Shown here: piece after piece, positions 1 to 7,728 of the stretch
Layout of the letters: each line of letters begins with the position of its first letter
Position numbering within the stretch: position 1 is the first letter of the stretch
Assembly: GCA_964385705.1 (NCBI GenBank)
Contig: CAYLQG010000016.1
Span: forward strand, 1-19,422
Length of the DNA stretch: 19,422 nucleotides
Source: DATKGN01 sp964385705
GTDB lineage: Bacteria; Patescibacteriota; Microgenomatia; UBA10105; UBA927
Direction of reading: 5' to 3'
The notes under the pieces: generated by a model
What the model saw: only the letters and a program-made list of their open reading frames with translations
What the model was told of the DNA's origin: nothing
Database searches by the model: none
Made by a program: the position numbers and the translations under genes

Positions 1-21
1 AGAGTCTTACTGCTGGTGAGT

Positions 22-37
22 GGTTTGTAAACAAACC
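22..37. repeat. Perfect short inverted repeat near the window edge
   Basis: The arms GGTTTGT (22-28) and ACAAACC (31-37) are perfect inverted copies separated by two A residues. As DNA this is a 16-bp operator-like dyad; as RNA the innermost pairs would open to give a loop. The gene it belongs to lies outside the window, so its role cannot be judged. Confidence 0.4.
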
Positions 38-57
38 AAATCCGGCAGGGGGTACTA

Positions 58-83
58 AATTAGGTTGTTACAACAATCTAATT
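58..83. repeat. Stem-loop overlapping the stop codon of the methyltransferase-like gene
   Basis: Arms at 58-68 and 73-83 pair over 11 positions with one G-T/A-C mismatch and a 4-nt loop. The structure covers the TAA stop (84-82) of the minus-strand gene and may act as a 3' end hairpin or transcript stabiliser. There is no clear U-run on the minus-strand side, so I do not call it a canonical Rho-independent terminator. Confidence 0.4.
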
Positions 84-834
84 ATATTGAATTCCACTCA
101 ATTAAAGTTGATAGAGTTGGAGAATAGTTTACCGGTAGTGTCTCCGGTGCTCCATCACTTTTTTCCAAAACTAATGTACGATTATCAACCAATTGAGCAG
201 TAACCCCGGGCTGCGTGTTCCAAAAATCAATAATCTTTTTGTCTGACAATAACCGTAGGGTCGTTTTACGCATATCCGGAATCTCGGCAACTAACGTCCC
301 TCCTATCGCTTCCCGTTTCCATAATTCCTGTAATAACTGATAATGAACGAGAGGATTGGTACTCAAGCCGGGTAATCCTCCGTTTCCTTTCAGAGTAATT
401 ACATCAAAACCACGAGTGAATTGGTGTTCTTCCGACAGTTTATCCACTTCCGGCCAAATGCGTTTACGGTCTCCCACAATGTCACCCGTAACAATATGTC
501 TATTACTCATTTTGGCAATTAGCTCGTCAGTCTTTGTGCGGGTTAAACCAATTGCAACGCCCTCAATATGTAGGGAATCAAGGAAGGCTGTATTACTCAT
601 CAAGTCTAATCCGCATATTCGCCGTCCCTGTAAAGAGAGTGATTCGCATTTTGCTAAAAAATAATTTTCCTGAAGACCAAACCATCTTGCGTAATTTCTA
701 TGGTCTGTGCCGTAATCAACCAAACTCCAACTTCTCGTGGGTTCATTACTATGGCGAAATTCCCTATCAGCCACAATTGCGTTCTTTCGGATTTGTTCAC
801 TTATGACCGTCATAGAAACAAAATTATACACCAT
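82..834 (-). CDS. Class I SAM-methyltransferase-like protein with degenerate motif I
   Basis: This 250-residue soluble protein has the alternating strand/helix pattern of a Rossmann-like methyltransferase. A strand ending GLDL (75-78) is followed by a second strand (VAIGLT, about 93-98), then HIVTGDI (113-119), FDVITLKG (143-150, the motif IV position) and GGTLVAEIP (178-186). The glycine-rich SAM loop that should follow the first strand is absent: GLDL runs into MSN instead of a GxGxG. It may bind SAM unusually, bind another ligand, or be inactive. The ATG at 834 is supported by a TTGACA/TATAAA promoter whose -10 box ends 9 nt upstream, predicting an almost leaderless mRNA. It lies 52 bp after the ABC exporter gene but has its own promoter. 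The fold assignment is by pattern only. Confidence 0.55.
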   Translation of the reverse strand: MVYNFVSMTVISEQIRKNAIVADREFRHSNEPTRSWSLVDYGTDHRNYARWFGLQENYFLAKCESLSLQGRRICGLDLMSNTAFLDSLHIEGVAIGLTRTKTDELIAKMSNRHIVTGDIVGDRKRIWPEVDKLSEEHQFTRGFDVITLKGNGGLPGLSTNPLVHYQLLQELWKREAIGGTLVAEIPDMRKTTLRLLSDKKIIDFWNTQPGVTAQLVDNRTLVLEKSDGAPETLPVNYSPTLSTLIEWNSI

Positions 835-843
835 TTGAAGCTT

Positions 844-873
844 TTTATAAAGTGCTATAGGCTATATTGTCAA
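844..873 (-). promoter_or_regulatory. Sigma70-type promoter of the methyltransferase-like gene
   Basis: On the minus strand a perfect TTGACA -35 (873-868) lies 18 nt from a TATAAA -10 (849-844). The expected transcription start is near 837-838, 3-4 nt before the ATG at 834. No Shine-Dalgarno sequence can fit, so the message is predicted to be leaderless or nearly so. Confidence 0.7.
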
Positions 874-886
874 TATGTTCCGAGGC

Positions 887-2731
887 TTACTTTTGTGAAA
901 GAAATTGGGCGTTATACAGCTTTTGATATAATCCTGACTTCTTTAACAGTTCGCTATGAGTGCCCTGTTCCACGATTTTACCCCGTTCAACCACAAGAAT
1001 TTTATGTGCCCGCTGAATCGTCGACAACCTGTGGGCAATGGCGATAACTGTACGTCCCTGTACCAATTTTTCCAATGCCTGCTGAATTTTACGTTCAACC
1101 TGAGAATCAAGGGAACTTGTCGCTTCATCCAAGAGAAGGAACGGTGCTTTACACAGAAGCGCCCGTGCGATCGCCACGCGTTGTTTTTCTCCACCGGAGA
1201 GCCGGTATCCCCGCTCTCCTACCATGGTGTCAAGACCGTCGGGCAAGTGTAGAACCAGATCCTCAAGTTGAGCAGTTTTGATAATACTCGCGATATCCCC
1301 GTCGGTGGCATGCTCACTCCCGTAACGGATATTGTCTTTAAGAGTCGTATGGAACAAGAAAAGTTCCTGTGTTACCACAGACACCTGAGCGCGAAGATCG
1401 CGTCTCGCGACGTCGGATAACGGGATGCCGCCTATCGTAACGCTGCCCGCTGTCGGATCATAAAACCTAGCAGCCAGGGAAAGAATCGTTGATTTCCCCG
1501 CTCCGCTCGGGCCGACCAATGCCGTCAATTGCCCGAGGGATGCCGTAAACGACACATCGTGAAGGACGTACGGCGCATCTTTTTTCCCGGGATATTGAAA
1601 ACTGACACGGTTAAAAGCGATTCCCTCTTTTAAATTTTCCGGTATCGTCTTCGGATGCGTCGGTTCGGCAACGGCGATCGGAATCTCAAGATAATTAAAT
1701 ACTCGGTCAAAAAGCGCTAACCCTCCTAAAAGTGTTGAATTGGCTCCGACAAGTGATGTGGCCGGCGCATATAATTGCGATAAATACGTCGCAAACGCAA
1801 CGACCGTACCGATAGCAATCCTGTGTTCGATAACAAGATAGGCCCCGAATGTGTACAATAATGCAGGACCCAAAGCAGCTAATGTCTGCACGACAACAGA
1901 AAGCCATTGTCCGATAAGAACCTGTTTCACCTGTTCGCTTTTGACAAGATCATTCACCTTCTTAAACCTGCGTGATTCACGGTCTTCCGTCCCGAAACTT
2001 TTAATGACTATTACTCCTGATAAACTTAATGTTTCTTCGAGAACTTCAGCGAGTTCACCAAGCGCCGCCTGAGCACGTTCGCTCGCTTCATAACGCTGTT
2101 TACCGAAATACAGGATCGGAAACGCAAAAGCAGGGAGGGCAACCGCCGATACAAGTGCGAGTTGCCAATTGATCGTAACCATAATGATGATTGCACCGAT
2201 AACTGTAATGAGGTTGGCAATCGTACCCAAAAACGACTGGTTGATAACGTTCTGCAACCCTCCGGCGTCGTTCAGAAATCGTGTGATAATACTGCCGGCC
2301 CTCGTCTTAACGAAAAACTCGAGTCCCAGAGACTGGACGTGCACATAAAGCCGGTCACGCAAATCCGCAATCAGACCCTGAGAGATAATGACGCTTAAAT
2401 AATTCTGCGCCCACCCAAGGAGTGCACCGCCGGCGGGGAATAATAAAAGACCGAATCCCAAAAGAATACTGAGCCGGATATCATGATGCGGGATCGCCGT
2501 ATCAATAATTGTCTTTATTAATAGTGGCGGCACAAAACCAATCGCAATAGCTATGAGCATGATGATTGTCCCTACACCAAGCTGAAGATAATACGCCCGA
2601 AGCGAGCGCCAAACAAGCCGTAATGTCTTTCGGATATCGGGAGTGCCCTCTTTTAGGTAGCCCAAGGAACGCTGTTGATTTCCAAGCCCCATTCCAAACC
2701 CCATTCCTCTGGTGCCTCCGTACATTGCCAT
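887..2731 (-). CDS. ABC-type exporter, fused membrane and ATPase half-transporter (MsbA/multidrug-like)
   Basis: A complete half-transporter of about 614 residues, the normal size for a homodimeric type IV ABC exporter. The N-terminal domain carries about six hydrophobic segments (roughly residues 50-340). The ATPase domain follows with Walker A GPSGAGKST (407-415), Q-loop Gln455, signature LSGGEKQR (511-518), Walker B FLLLDE (531-536) and H-loop His567. All ATPase motifs are intact, so it should hydrolyse ATP. The substrate cannot be read from sequence; lipids, drugs, glycolipids or peptides are all possible. The N-terminus before the first membrane segment is Gly/Met-rich. The start is uncertain: GTG at 2746 is in frame five codons upstream, and neither candidate has a Shine-Dalgarno site. 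I chose ATG 2731. An extended -10 (TGATATAAT) lies at 2775-2767. Confidence 0.93.
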   Translation of the reverse strand: MAMYGGTRGMGFGMGLGNQQRSLGYLKEGTPDIRKTLRLVWRSLRAYYLQLGVGTIIMLIAIAIGFVPPLLIKTIIDTAIPHHDIRLSILLGFGLLLFPAGGALLGWAQNYLSVIISQGLIADLRDRLYVHVQSLGLEFFVKTRAGSIITRFLNDAGGLQNVINQSFLGTIANLITVIGAIIIMVTINWQLALVSAVALPAFAFPILYFGKQRYEASERAQAALGELAEVLEETLSLSGVIVIKSFGTEDRESRRFKKVNDLVKSEQVKQVLIGQWLSVVVQTLAALGPALLYTFGAYLVIEHRIAIGTVVAFATYLSQLYAPATSLVGANSTLLGGLALFDRVFNYLEIPIAVAEPTHPKTIPENLKEGIAFNRVSFQYPGKKDAPYVLHDVSFTASLGQLTALVGPSGAGKSTILSLAARFYDPTAGSVTIGGIPLSDVARRDLRAQVSVVTQELFLFHTTLKDNIRYGSEHATDGDIASIIKTAQLEDLVLHLPDGLDTMVGERGYRLSGGEKQRVAIARALLCKAPFLLLDEATSSLDSQVERKIQQALEKLVQGRTVIAIAHRLSTIQRAHKILVVERGKIVEQGTHSELLKKSGLYQKLYNAQFLSQK

Positions 2732-2766
2732 AGTGTGAAAACCCACATCAAGGTGAAACAGAAATT

Positions 2767-2775
2767 ATTATATCA
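2767..2775 (-). promoter_or_regulatory. Extended -10 promoter element of the ABC exporter gene
   Basis: The minus strand reads TGATATAAT (2775-2767), matching the TGnTATAAT extended -10 consensus. A poor -35 (TGTTTT, 2796-2791) lies 18 nt upstream. The expected start of transcription is near 2760, giving a leader of about 14 nt to the GTG at 2746 or 29 nt to the ATG at 2731. Confidence 0.5.
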
Positions 2776-2802
2776 TTTCAAATCGGAGTAAAAACATGTT
2801 AC

Positions 2803-2814
2803 TATGGATCCATA
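2803..2814. repeat. 12-bp perfect palindrome upstream of the ABC exporter promoter
   Basis: TATGGATCCATA is its own reverse complement. It lies about 30 bp upstream of the extended -10 on the minus strand, just beyond the -35 position, where an activator or repressor could bind. A palindrome this short can occur by chance. Confidence 0.3.
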
Positions 2815-2863
2815 TCTTCACGAGGATTTCAAACCGTAATTCACTGCGTAAGTCCCTAACAAA

Positions 2864-3643
2864 CTACTGAATCTGTTTGATAATCCGAAGAGTAACGGCA
2901 TGCGGAGCAAGTTTTGACAAAAAAACTGAGACCGCGTTTTCAAAGCCGGGGATCACGACCCGCTTGCCTTTCATGAGCCCCTCATAGCCTATTGCAGCAA
3001 CTTGCTTGGGATCCATGATAGGAAGCATACCGCCAAACAACTTCGAATCCTCCAAAGTGGCCCGTTTGCTGAATCCCGTATCGGTCGGTCCGGGACACAG
3101 AGCAGTTACCGTAACGCCTGTTCCTTTTACTTCCTCTGATAGTGCTTCCGAAAACGATAACACATACGCTTTTGTCGCGTAATAGACAGCCATTCTTGGT
3201 CCGGGTTGAAACGCTGCAGTTGAAGCGACATTCAGAATCTTTCCGCACCCCCGCTTTACCATCCCAGATAGGAGCAGCTTGGTAAGCATGGTTAATGCGA
3301 CAATGTTTACATTCAGTTGGTTTTTATCATCCTCAAGAGGAATTGCGACGAATTCACCGTGCGTCCCGAAACCGGCATTATTGATTAAAATATCGATATT
3401 GATTGATTTGTCTGCAAGTACCTTTGCTACGTCCTCTGCAGCTGATGGCTCAGATAAGTCTTTTGCAAAAACGGTAACGTTCGCATTATATACATGCTCC
3501 AGTTCCGTTTTTACCTTGTTGAGATGATCCAAGCTTCTTGCAACAAGGAAAAGTGAATAACGATCTTTGGCGAAGAGTTTGGCAAATTCATAGCCGATTC
3601 CCTGAGTGGCCCCGGTGATAAACACATTCTTTTTATCGCTCAT
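2864..3643 (-). CDS. Short-chain dehydrogenase/reductase (SDR), classical type
   Basis: This 259-residue protein has every hallmark of a classical NAD(P)-dependent SDR: the cofactor loop TGATQGIG (10-17), NNAG (88-91), catalytic Ser141 and the YxxxK pair Tyr154/Lys158 with the usual 13-residue Ser-Tyr spacing, and a PG motif after the sixth strand (184-185). Arg36 after the second strand suggests a preference for NADPH (inference). The family oxidises or reduces alcohols and ketones; the substrate cannot be assigned. A TATACT box at 3655-3650 ends only 6 nt before the ATG, so the transcript should begin at or next to the start codon, which supports this start. It is a single gene; the ABC exporter downstream has its own promoter. 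Confidence 0.93.
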   Translation of the reverse strand: MSDKKNVFITGATQGIGYEFAKLFAKDRYSLFLVARSLDHLNKVKTELEHVYNANVTVFAKDLSEPSAAEDVAKVLADKSINIDILINNAGFGTHGEFVAIPLEDDKNQLNVNIVALTMLTKLLLSGMVKRGCGKILNVASTAAFQPGPRMAVYYATKAYVLSFSEALSEEVKGTGVTVTALCPGPTDTGFSKRATLEDSKLFGGMLPIMDPKQVAAIGYEGLMKGKRVVIPGFENAVSVFLSKLAPHAVTLRIIKQIQ

Positions 3644-3649
3644 GAATAA

Positions 3650-3655
3650 AGTATA
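3650..3655 (-). promoter_or_regulatory. -10 box of the SDR gene (leaderless)
   Basis: TATACT on the minus strand (3655-3650) ends 6 nt before the ATG at 3643, placing the transcription start at about the A of the start codon. No good -35 is visible. Confidence 0.5.
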
Positions 3656-3714
3656 ACAGAGTGCGGATTGTTGATTTTTGGAATACCTAATAACCCTTCT
3701 CGATCACATGCGCT

Positions 3715-4455
3715 CTAATGAACGCCGTCAATGCCAACATCATCTGTAATAAAAATAGTTGTCTTTTCACTCACTTTTGGATGACACACAATAGAGAGCG
3801 GAAAATCCGGATCGAATGAATCATAGGAAAGAAGTTGTTTCGCCATATGATGCTTCTTTTCTCCGCTCGCGATGACGACAACATTTTTCGAAGATAACAC
3901 CTGTTGAGGACCAAGAGACATACCGTATTCACGGAAATGAACCCCGGGATACGATTGACTCGTAGAATCCGTATGGGTCTCCCGGAACTCAGAAGTAAGA
4001 TGGGCGACATGCCAGCCAGTATTCTCCTTTGTTCCGGGCATGACGTTCGCATAATTTCCATGAACCCCGAGGGCCAAAATCAGCAGGTCAATTGGTTTTG
4101 AGTACGTCTCCAAATATTGCGGATGCGGCTTAAGCACTTTAATCGTGATCCCTGTTTTCTTCTGTAATGGGTAAAGGAAGTGTTTTTGCGCAAAACCCTC
4201 ATAACTAGCTGCGTCCGTAATTGGGATATAGGTAAACGGCGGTTTACTCCTATCTACCATCTCATCCATAAGGACAAACCGGAACCTATCCCAACCTGTA
4301 AATGCATCCGCATACTTAACAACCCACTGGTAAATCGGCAATGGCGATGCCGATAGCGGCGAGGAAACGAAGAAATGGCCCTTTTCCTGTACTTGTAGTT
4401 TTTTCCAAAGCGCCCCTACCGGTTCGGCTAATGACGGAACAACTTCAATGCGCAT
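3715..4455 (-). CDS. NagB/6-phosphogluconolactonase-fold protein with replaced catalytic residues
   Basis: The 246-residue product follows the sugar-phosphate isomerase family of glucosamine-6-phosphate deaminase and 6-phosphogluconolactonase: MDE at 63-65 (cf. Asp72 of NagB), LGVHGNYANVMPG at 129-141, and the C-terminal ASGEKKHHMAKQL segment (196-208). In E. coli NagB the matching central loop carries Asp141, His143 and Glu148. By my hand alignment these are His132, Asn134 and Met139 here, so ordinary deaminase chemistry is unlikely, and a binding protein or changed reaction is possible. An in-frame upstream ATG at 4500 exists, but TGCTATAAT (4473-4465) ends 9 nt before the ATG at 4455; the RNA would start after 4500, so I chose 4455. 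Family confidence is good; function is open. Confidence 0.75.
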   Translation of the reverse strand: MRIEVVPSLAEPVGALWKKLQVQEKGHFFVSSPLSASPLPIYQWVVKYADAFTGWDRFRFVLMDEMVDRSKPPFTYIPITDAASYEGFAQKHFLYPLQKKTGITIKVLKPHPQYLETYSKPIDLLILALGVHGNYANVMPGTKENTGWHVAHLTSEFRETHTDSTSQSYPGVHFREYGMSLGPQQVLSSKNVVVIASGEKKHHMAKQLLSYDSFDPDFPLSIVCHPKVSEKTTIFITDDVGIDGVH

Positions 4456-4464
4456 ATGGTGGCT

Positions 4465-4473
4465 ATTATAGCA
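4465..4473 (-). promoter_or_regulatory. Extended -10 of the NagB-like gene (leaderless)
   Basis: The minus strand reads TGCTATAAT (4473-4465), a full extended -10. TTCATA (4494-4489) lies 18 nt upstream as a weak -35. The predicted start of transcription near 4458 leaves only about 3 nt before the ATG at 4455 and decides the start of that gene. Confidence 0.6.
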
Positions 4474-4558
4474 ATAATTCTTATAGCTTATGAACGCCAC
4501 GGCCTCTGAACTGTTTTTAAGATAACAATCCTACCATTTTCAAGCGAATGAGTGGGCA

Positions 4559-6220
4559 TTAGTGAAAACTTGTTCGAAATGAATTGGCGCGCACCTTATA
4601 AATAGTAACATCCGGATTTTGATACATAATGGTGAAGATATCAGGATAAAACGTTTTCGTCTTTTCGGCTTCTTTTTCCTCTGGGCCCTGAAAAACATAC
4701 GAAATAGTATTTTCAATAAATAACTGAGCAATGATGCTCGGGGCCATTTCACCGGAATAAAACATGTTTGACAGATACCGGCGCTCCGACCAATCCGTAA
4801 AACTATGCTCGCTCCCCTGGTATGTCCGCACCGGTAGAAGGGCGGGCATTATCTCTCCGATCCTCGGAAGCACCATAATATGACTGTACTTCGGCACGCC
4901 TTTAAGCGCCATAATACCGTTCCATAGATTTTTGGGCTGATAATATGTATAGCTATAGCCTTCATACCAGACTTCGTTATCCTGTTGTTCCACAAACTGT
5001 CGGAAATAGATAATCGACAGGTTTACCGATAGACAGGCCACCGCCGTAAATAGGACAAGGAGGAGTACACGGGCATACTTTTGAATCACTCGCGATGTAT
5101 ATACGGTATATACCGCGAGAGCAGAGAGAATCCCGATTGGGACCGGGGACAAATCCGAAGCCAACCTGCCGTTGGCTATGGGAAACCAGGAAAACCCGGA
5201 TAGGTATATAAGACCAACCGGAAGTACGCTCCAACACAAACATAATATGACGGCAAAGCGGATGTTCCTGGTCCATGTGCGCCACACAAAGGGAATGAGA
5301 CCGAGTAGCACTATAACAAATGGGTAGTATAACTCAAACGACTGAATAAGAGGAATTAAAATACTGCCCGTAGTCCACCATGACTTCTCAACCGAAACAA
5401 ACGTGTTCCATGGCGGACCTTTGGCAAACTGCATCTTAATAAATAGACCGCCGACCAAAATCGAACCGACAGCGAGCATAATCGGAGGGATGGTGCGTTT
5501 CAGATTTTTTGTAAACGCCGCATAAACCACCCAGGGACCGAGCACGCATGATGCAACGATAACAGGATATGTCGGATCCGTAGATACGCTCGCAAGTCCT
5601 AATACGATAATGATGACCGGCAAAAAACGTCCAGGTCTCTTTACAGCCATAAGAACGACGCTAATAAGCGCCGTACCTAACGCTTCGCTCCAGAGATGAT
5701 GCGGTAGACCAAAAAGGTGTGCGGTAAGCGTCTGGTCAGGCATTGCGGCCGTCCAGAGCCAAATCGGGGTTTTCAGAAGTCCGCTCCACAGCGGGCCGGT
5801 TTCAAAAAGCATGGTAAAGAATATGGCGGGTATTTGCAGCGGCTGCGGCAAAAGCAATGTAATTAACCAGTATGTAGAGACAAGCACCGCCATCGCACCG
5901 GTAAATCTGGTAATTTCGTACATAACAACCGGATCAACGGAAAACACCGCAGCGATTTTACCGGCAGCGACAAAAAAGAGATACGATAAAACATGCGGGG
6001 TCGGAAGCGTGGTATGTGAATCAACAATGCTCCACGCCCCGAGTTTTGATTGCCGGATGACGTCGGGATAATATGCGTCAATCTGATTAATTGTGTGAAC
6101 GTAACCCAGCGGAGTTATCCAGTTGGCCCGTTCAAAAAGAAAAATGTAGAGCCCTACGTGAATGGCAAGGATAATGAGAAATACAATTCCTACACGGTGT
6201 TTTTGGATGAACGATTCCAT
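4559..6220 (-). CDS. Large multi-pass membrane protein, GT-C glycosyltransferase-like
   Basis: A 553-residue protein with one hydrophobic segment near the N-terminus (about residues 11-31), then a soluble stretch containing an acidic IDAYYPDV motif (about 47-54), about ten further membrane segments, and a soluble C-terminal region of about 150 residues. This layout, with an Asp in the first non-cytoplasmic loop, is typical of GT-C enzymes that use polyprenyl-linked sugars (family knowledge), but I see no motif precise enough for a family name. Codon 1 could be a TTG at 6223 directly before the ATG at 6220; I chose the ATG. TATAAA (6247-6242) and TACTAT (6238-6233) are possible -10 boxes giving short leaders. 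It stands alone, between a divergent block and the NagB-like gene. Confidence 0.6.
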   Translation of the reverse strand: MESFIQKHRVGIVFLIILAIHVGLYIFLFERANWITPLGYVHTINQIDAYYPDVIRQSKLGAWSIVDSHTTLPTPHVLSYLFFVAAGKIAAVFSVDPVVMYEITRFTGAMAVLVSTYWLITLLLPQPLQIPAIFFTMLFETGPLWSGLLKTPIWLWTAAMPDQTLTAHLFGLPHHLWSEALGTALISVVLMAVKRPGRFLPVIIIVLGLASVSTDPTYPVIVASCVLGPWVVYAAFTKNLKRTIPPIMLAVGSILVGGLFIKMQFAKGPPWNTFVSVEKSWWTTGSILIPLIQSFELYYPFVIVLLGLIPFVWRTWTRNIRFAVILCLCWSVLPVGLIYLSGFSWFPIANGRLASDLSPVPIGILSALAVYTVYTSRVIQKYARVLLLVLFTAVACLSVNLSIIYFRQFVEQQDNEVWYEGYSYTYYQPKNLWNGIMALKGVPKYSHIMVLPRIGEIMPALLPVRTYQGSEHSFTDWSERRYLSNMFYSGEMAPSIIAQLFIENTISYVFQGPEEKEAEKTKTFYPDIFTIMYQNPDVTIYKVRANSFRTSFH

Positions 6221-6260
6221 CAAAGTTTTTTAATAGTATTCTTTATATTTCTTAAATATT

Positions 6261-6287
6261 TACACTACCCGAAACGTAAATACACTA
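6261..6287. repeat. Direct repeat TACACTA spaced 20 bp, operator-like
   Basis: TACACTA occurs at 6261-6267 and 6281-6287, start to start 20 bp, close to two helical turns, so both copies face the same side of the DNA. It sits just upstream of the likely promoter of the membrane-protein gene. A chance repeat is possible. Confidence 0.3.
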
Positions 6288-6525
6288 TTTGAACAGAAAT
6301 CCATTCAACGAAAAATATAACAACGGCCGCACGATCCTTGAGGGCCTGTATCAGATCTAGGCTTAGAGTAGCTTAAAGAAGATAAAAGCTCATTCCGATA
6401 TAATTATTGTAGTCTACCACATAATGGATATTCCAACAGTTTCATAAGTCACAAATTACTAAAAACATCTCAGAGCCATATTCTGTCATCCGTTACTATT
6501 GGTCAAATACGTTATCCTGTCGTGA

Positions 6526-6531
6526 TATAAT
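6526..6531 (+). promoter_or_regulatory. -10 box of the MccF-like peptidase gene
   Basis: A perfect TATAAT. The expected start of transcription is near 6538, leaving about 25 nt before the ATG at 6563. No good -35 lies at 16-18 nt, and no Shine-Dalgarno sequence is visible in the short leader. Confidence 0.45.
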
Positions 6532-6562
6532 GTCGTGTCACTATATCTAGTTTCAATGCCTT

Positions 6563-7549
6563 ATGAATACTCACTTACCTAAAAAATTGGAAAGAGGCGA
6601 TACTATCCGCATACTCGCCCCATCCCGTTCACTCTCTATGATCAGCAGAGAAACGAGAAGGATTGCAAATGAACGATTTTCGGATATCGGATTGCTCCTG
6701 ACATTCGGCGATCATGTCAATGAATCTGACATGTTTACCTCATCAAGCATAGAATCGCGCGTTGATGATCTGAGCGATGCATTTCTTGACCCGACAGTTG
6801 CTGGTATTATAGCGGTCATCGGAGGGTACAACGCAAACCAATTGCTCTCATATATCGATTGGCAAATAATTGAGAAGAATCCAAAAGTATTCCTCGGATA
6901 CTCTGATATAACGATTCTCCAAACCGCAATACTTACCAAGGCGCGGCTCGTAACGTATCATGGCCCGAACTATGCTGATTTCGGACAACAAAAATACTTC
7001 GACTATACACTCGATTATTTCAGAAAGTGTCTTATGAATGATCGTCAATACACTATTGAGCCCAGTCAATGTTGGACCGATGATGAATGGTATCTAGATC
7101 AGGCAAAAAGGCGTGAAATCGAAAACAAAGGGATTGTCGTTTTTTCCGAAGGATCGGCAAACGGAACTATAATTGGCGGAAATCTATGTACATTAAATTT
7201 ATTGAAGGGCACGGAATATTTTCCGAACTTAAAGGGAAAAATACTCTTCATCGAAGAGGACGATGCAACGACTCCCGAGCTATTTGATCGCGATCTGCAA
7301 TCACTTCTCAATCAACGTGGATTTAAAGATGTTCAGGGGATTCTGATTGGACGATTTCAACAAAAGAGCAGAATATCGGACACAGCAATCACACAAATAC
7401 TTACCACAAAACAGGAATTAAGACATATACCGATCGCATATAATGTAGACTTTGGACACACAAATCCGAAATGTACTTTTCCAATCGGCGGAGACGTGAA
7501 GTTCACATTGTCCAAGAATAAATCAAGGATTACAATCACGCGCCATTAA
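6563..7549 (+). CDS. S66-family LD-carboxypeptidase, MccF (microcin C immunity) clade
   Basis: A full-length 328-residue serine peptidase. The nucleophile elbow is GYSD (112-115, Ser114); the Glu of the triad lies in IEEDD (230-234) and the His in GHTNPK (298-303, His299). The block GGYNANQLL (87-95) and the segment EGSANGTIIGGNLCTLNLLKG (196-216) resemble the MccF branch more than murein LD-carboxypeptidase LdcA. Known MccF enzymes cleave the amide between the aminoacyl and nucleotide parts of microcin C, an aspartyl-adenylate mimic, giving self-immunity; LdcA relatives trim murein tetrapeptides. Trp171 and Trp177 lie near where MccF carries its nucleobase-stacking Trp, but I could not align this rigorously. 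It opens the same-strand block of synthetase-like genes; a 179-bp gap with a new promoter separates it from ProRS. Confidence 0.88.
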   Translation: MNTHLPKKLERGDTIRILAPSRSLSMISRETRRIANERFSDIGLLLTFGDHVNESDMFTSSSIESRVDDLSDAFLDPTVAGIIAVIGGYNANQLLSYIDWQIIEKNPKVFLGYSDITILQTAILTKARLVTYHGPNYADFGQQKYFDYTLDYFRKCLMNDRQYTIEPSQCWTDDEWYLDQAKRREIENKGIVVFSEGSANGTIIGGNLCTLNLLKGTEYFPNLKGKILFIEEDDATTPELFDRDLQSLLNQRGFKDVQGILIGRFQQKSRISDTAITQILTTKQELRHIPIAYNVDFGHTNPKCTFPIGGDVKFTLSKNKSRITITRH

Positions 7550-7691
7550 ATTCCTTTAAACTGATTACCAATATGTAGATGAAATTGTATATTTATCACC
7601 AGAAAAGAAAAGTCTCATTGAGACCACTGATCTTAAACACCTAGGTTACTGAAAAATCTCGTTTATTTCGTTATAAGAAAATATTAGATAG

Positions 7692-7720
7692 TTGCTTTTT
7701 ACCATTACTCAGCCTATAAT
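7692..7720 (+). promoter_or_regulatory. Strong promoter of the ProRS gene cluster, leaderless
   Basis: TTGCTT (7692-7697), a 17-nt spacer and a perfect TATAAT (7715-7720). The -10 ends 8 nt before the ATG at 7729, so transcription should begin within 1-3 nt of the start codon and no ribosome binding site exists. The following three genes are close enough to be co-transcribed from here. Confidence 0.7.
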
Positions 7721-7728
7721 TTGCAATT

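Larger units (their letters stand above)
6221..6562. other. 342-bp divergent intergenic region without a recognisable gene
   Basis: No plausible protein, tRNA or other RNA gene is seen here. It holds weak -10 candidates for the membrane-protein gene on the left, a direct repeat TACACTA (6261-6267 and 6281-6287), an isolated TATAAT (6399-6404) followed by an interrupted inverted repeat (ATTAT 6403-6407, GTAG 6409-6412, CTAC 6414-6417, ATAAT 6421-6425), and the TATAAT (6526-6531) of the peptidase gene on the right. Longer than most gaps in this window, it may be a control region or the edge of an inserted block. Confidence 0.5.

Noticed and set aside
356..664. Plus-strand open frames of 60-130 codons over minus-strand genes (for example 356-664, 14656-15036, 18666-19241)
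   Set aside because: They lie opposite well-supported genes, have no family-like motifs and no promoter or ribosome binding site; they are reading-frame shadows.
4456..4500. Upstream ATG for the NagB-like gene at 4500
   Set aside because: The extended -10 at 4473-4465 lies inside this stretch, so the predicted mRNA begins after it.
6221..6223. TTG codon directly before the ATG of the membrane-protein gene (same pattern at 17129-17131)
   Set aside because: The ATG next to it is the stronger start, and at 17128 the -10 spacing also fits the ATG.
6399..6425. Small RNA gene driven by the lone TATAAT
   Set aside because: No convincing -35, no terminator and no stable long stem; only mentioned within the gap description.
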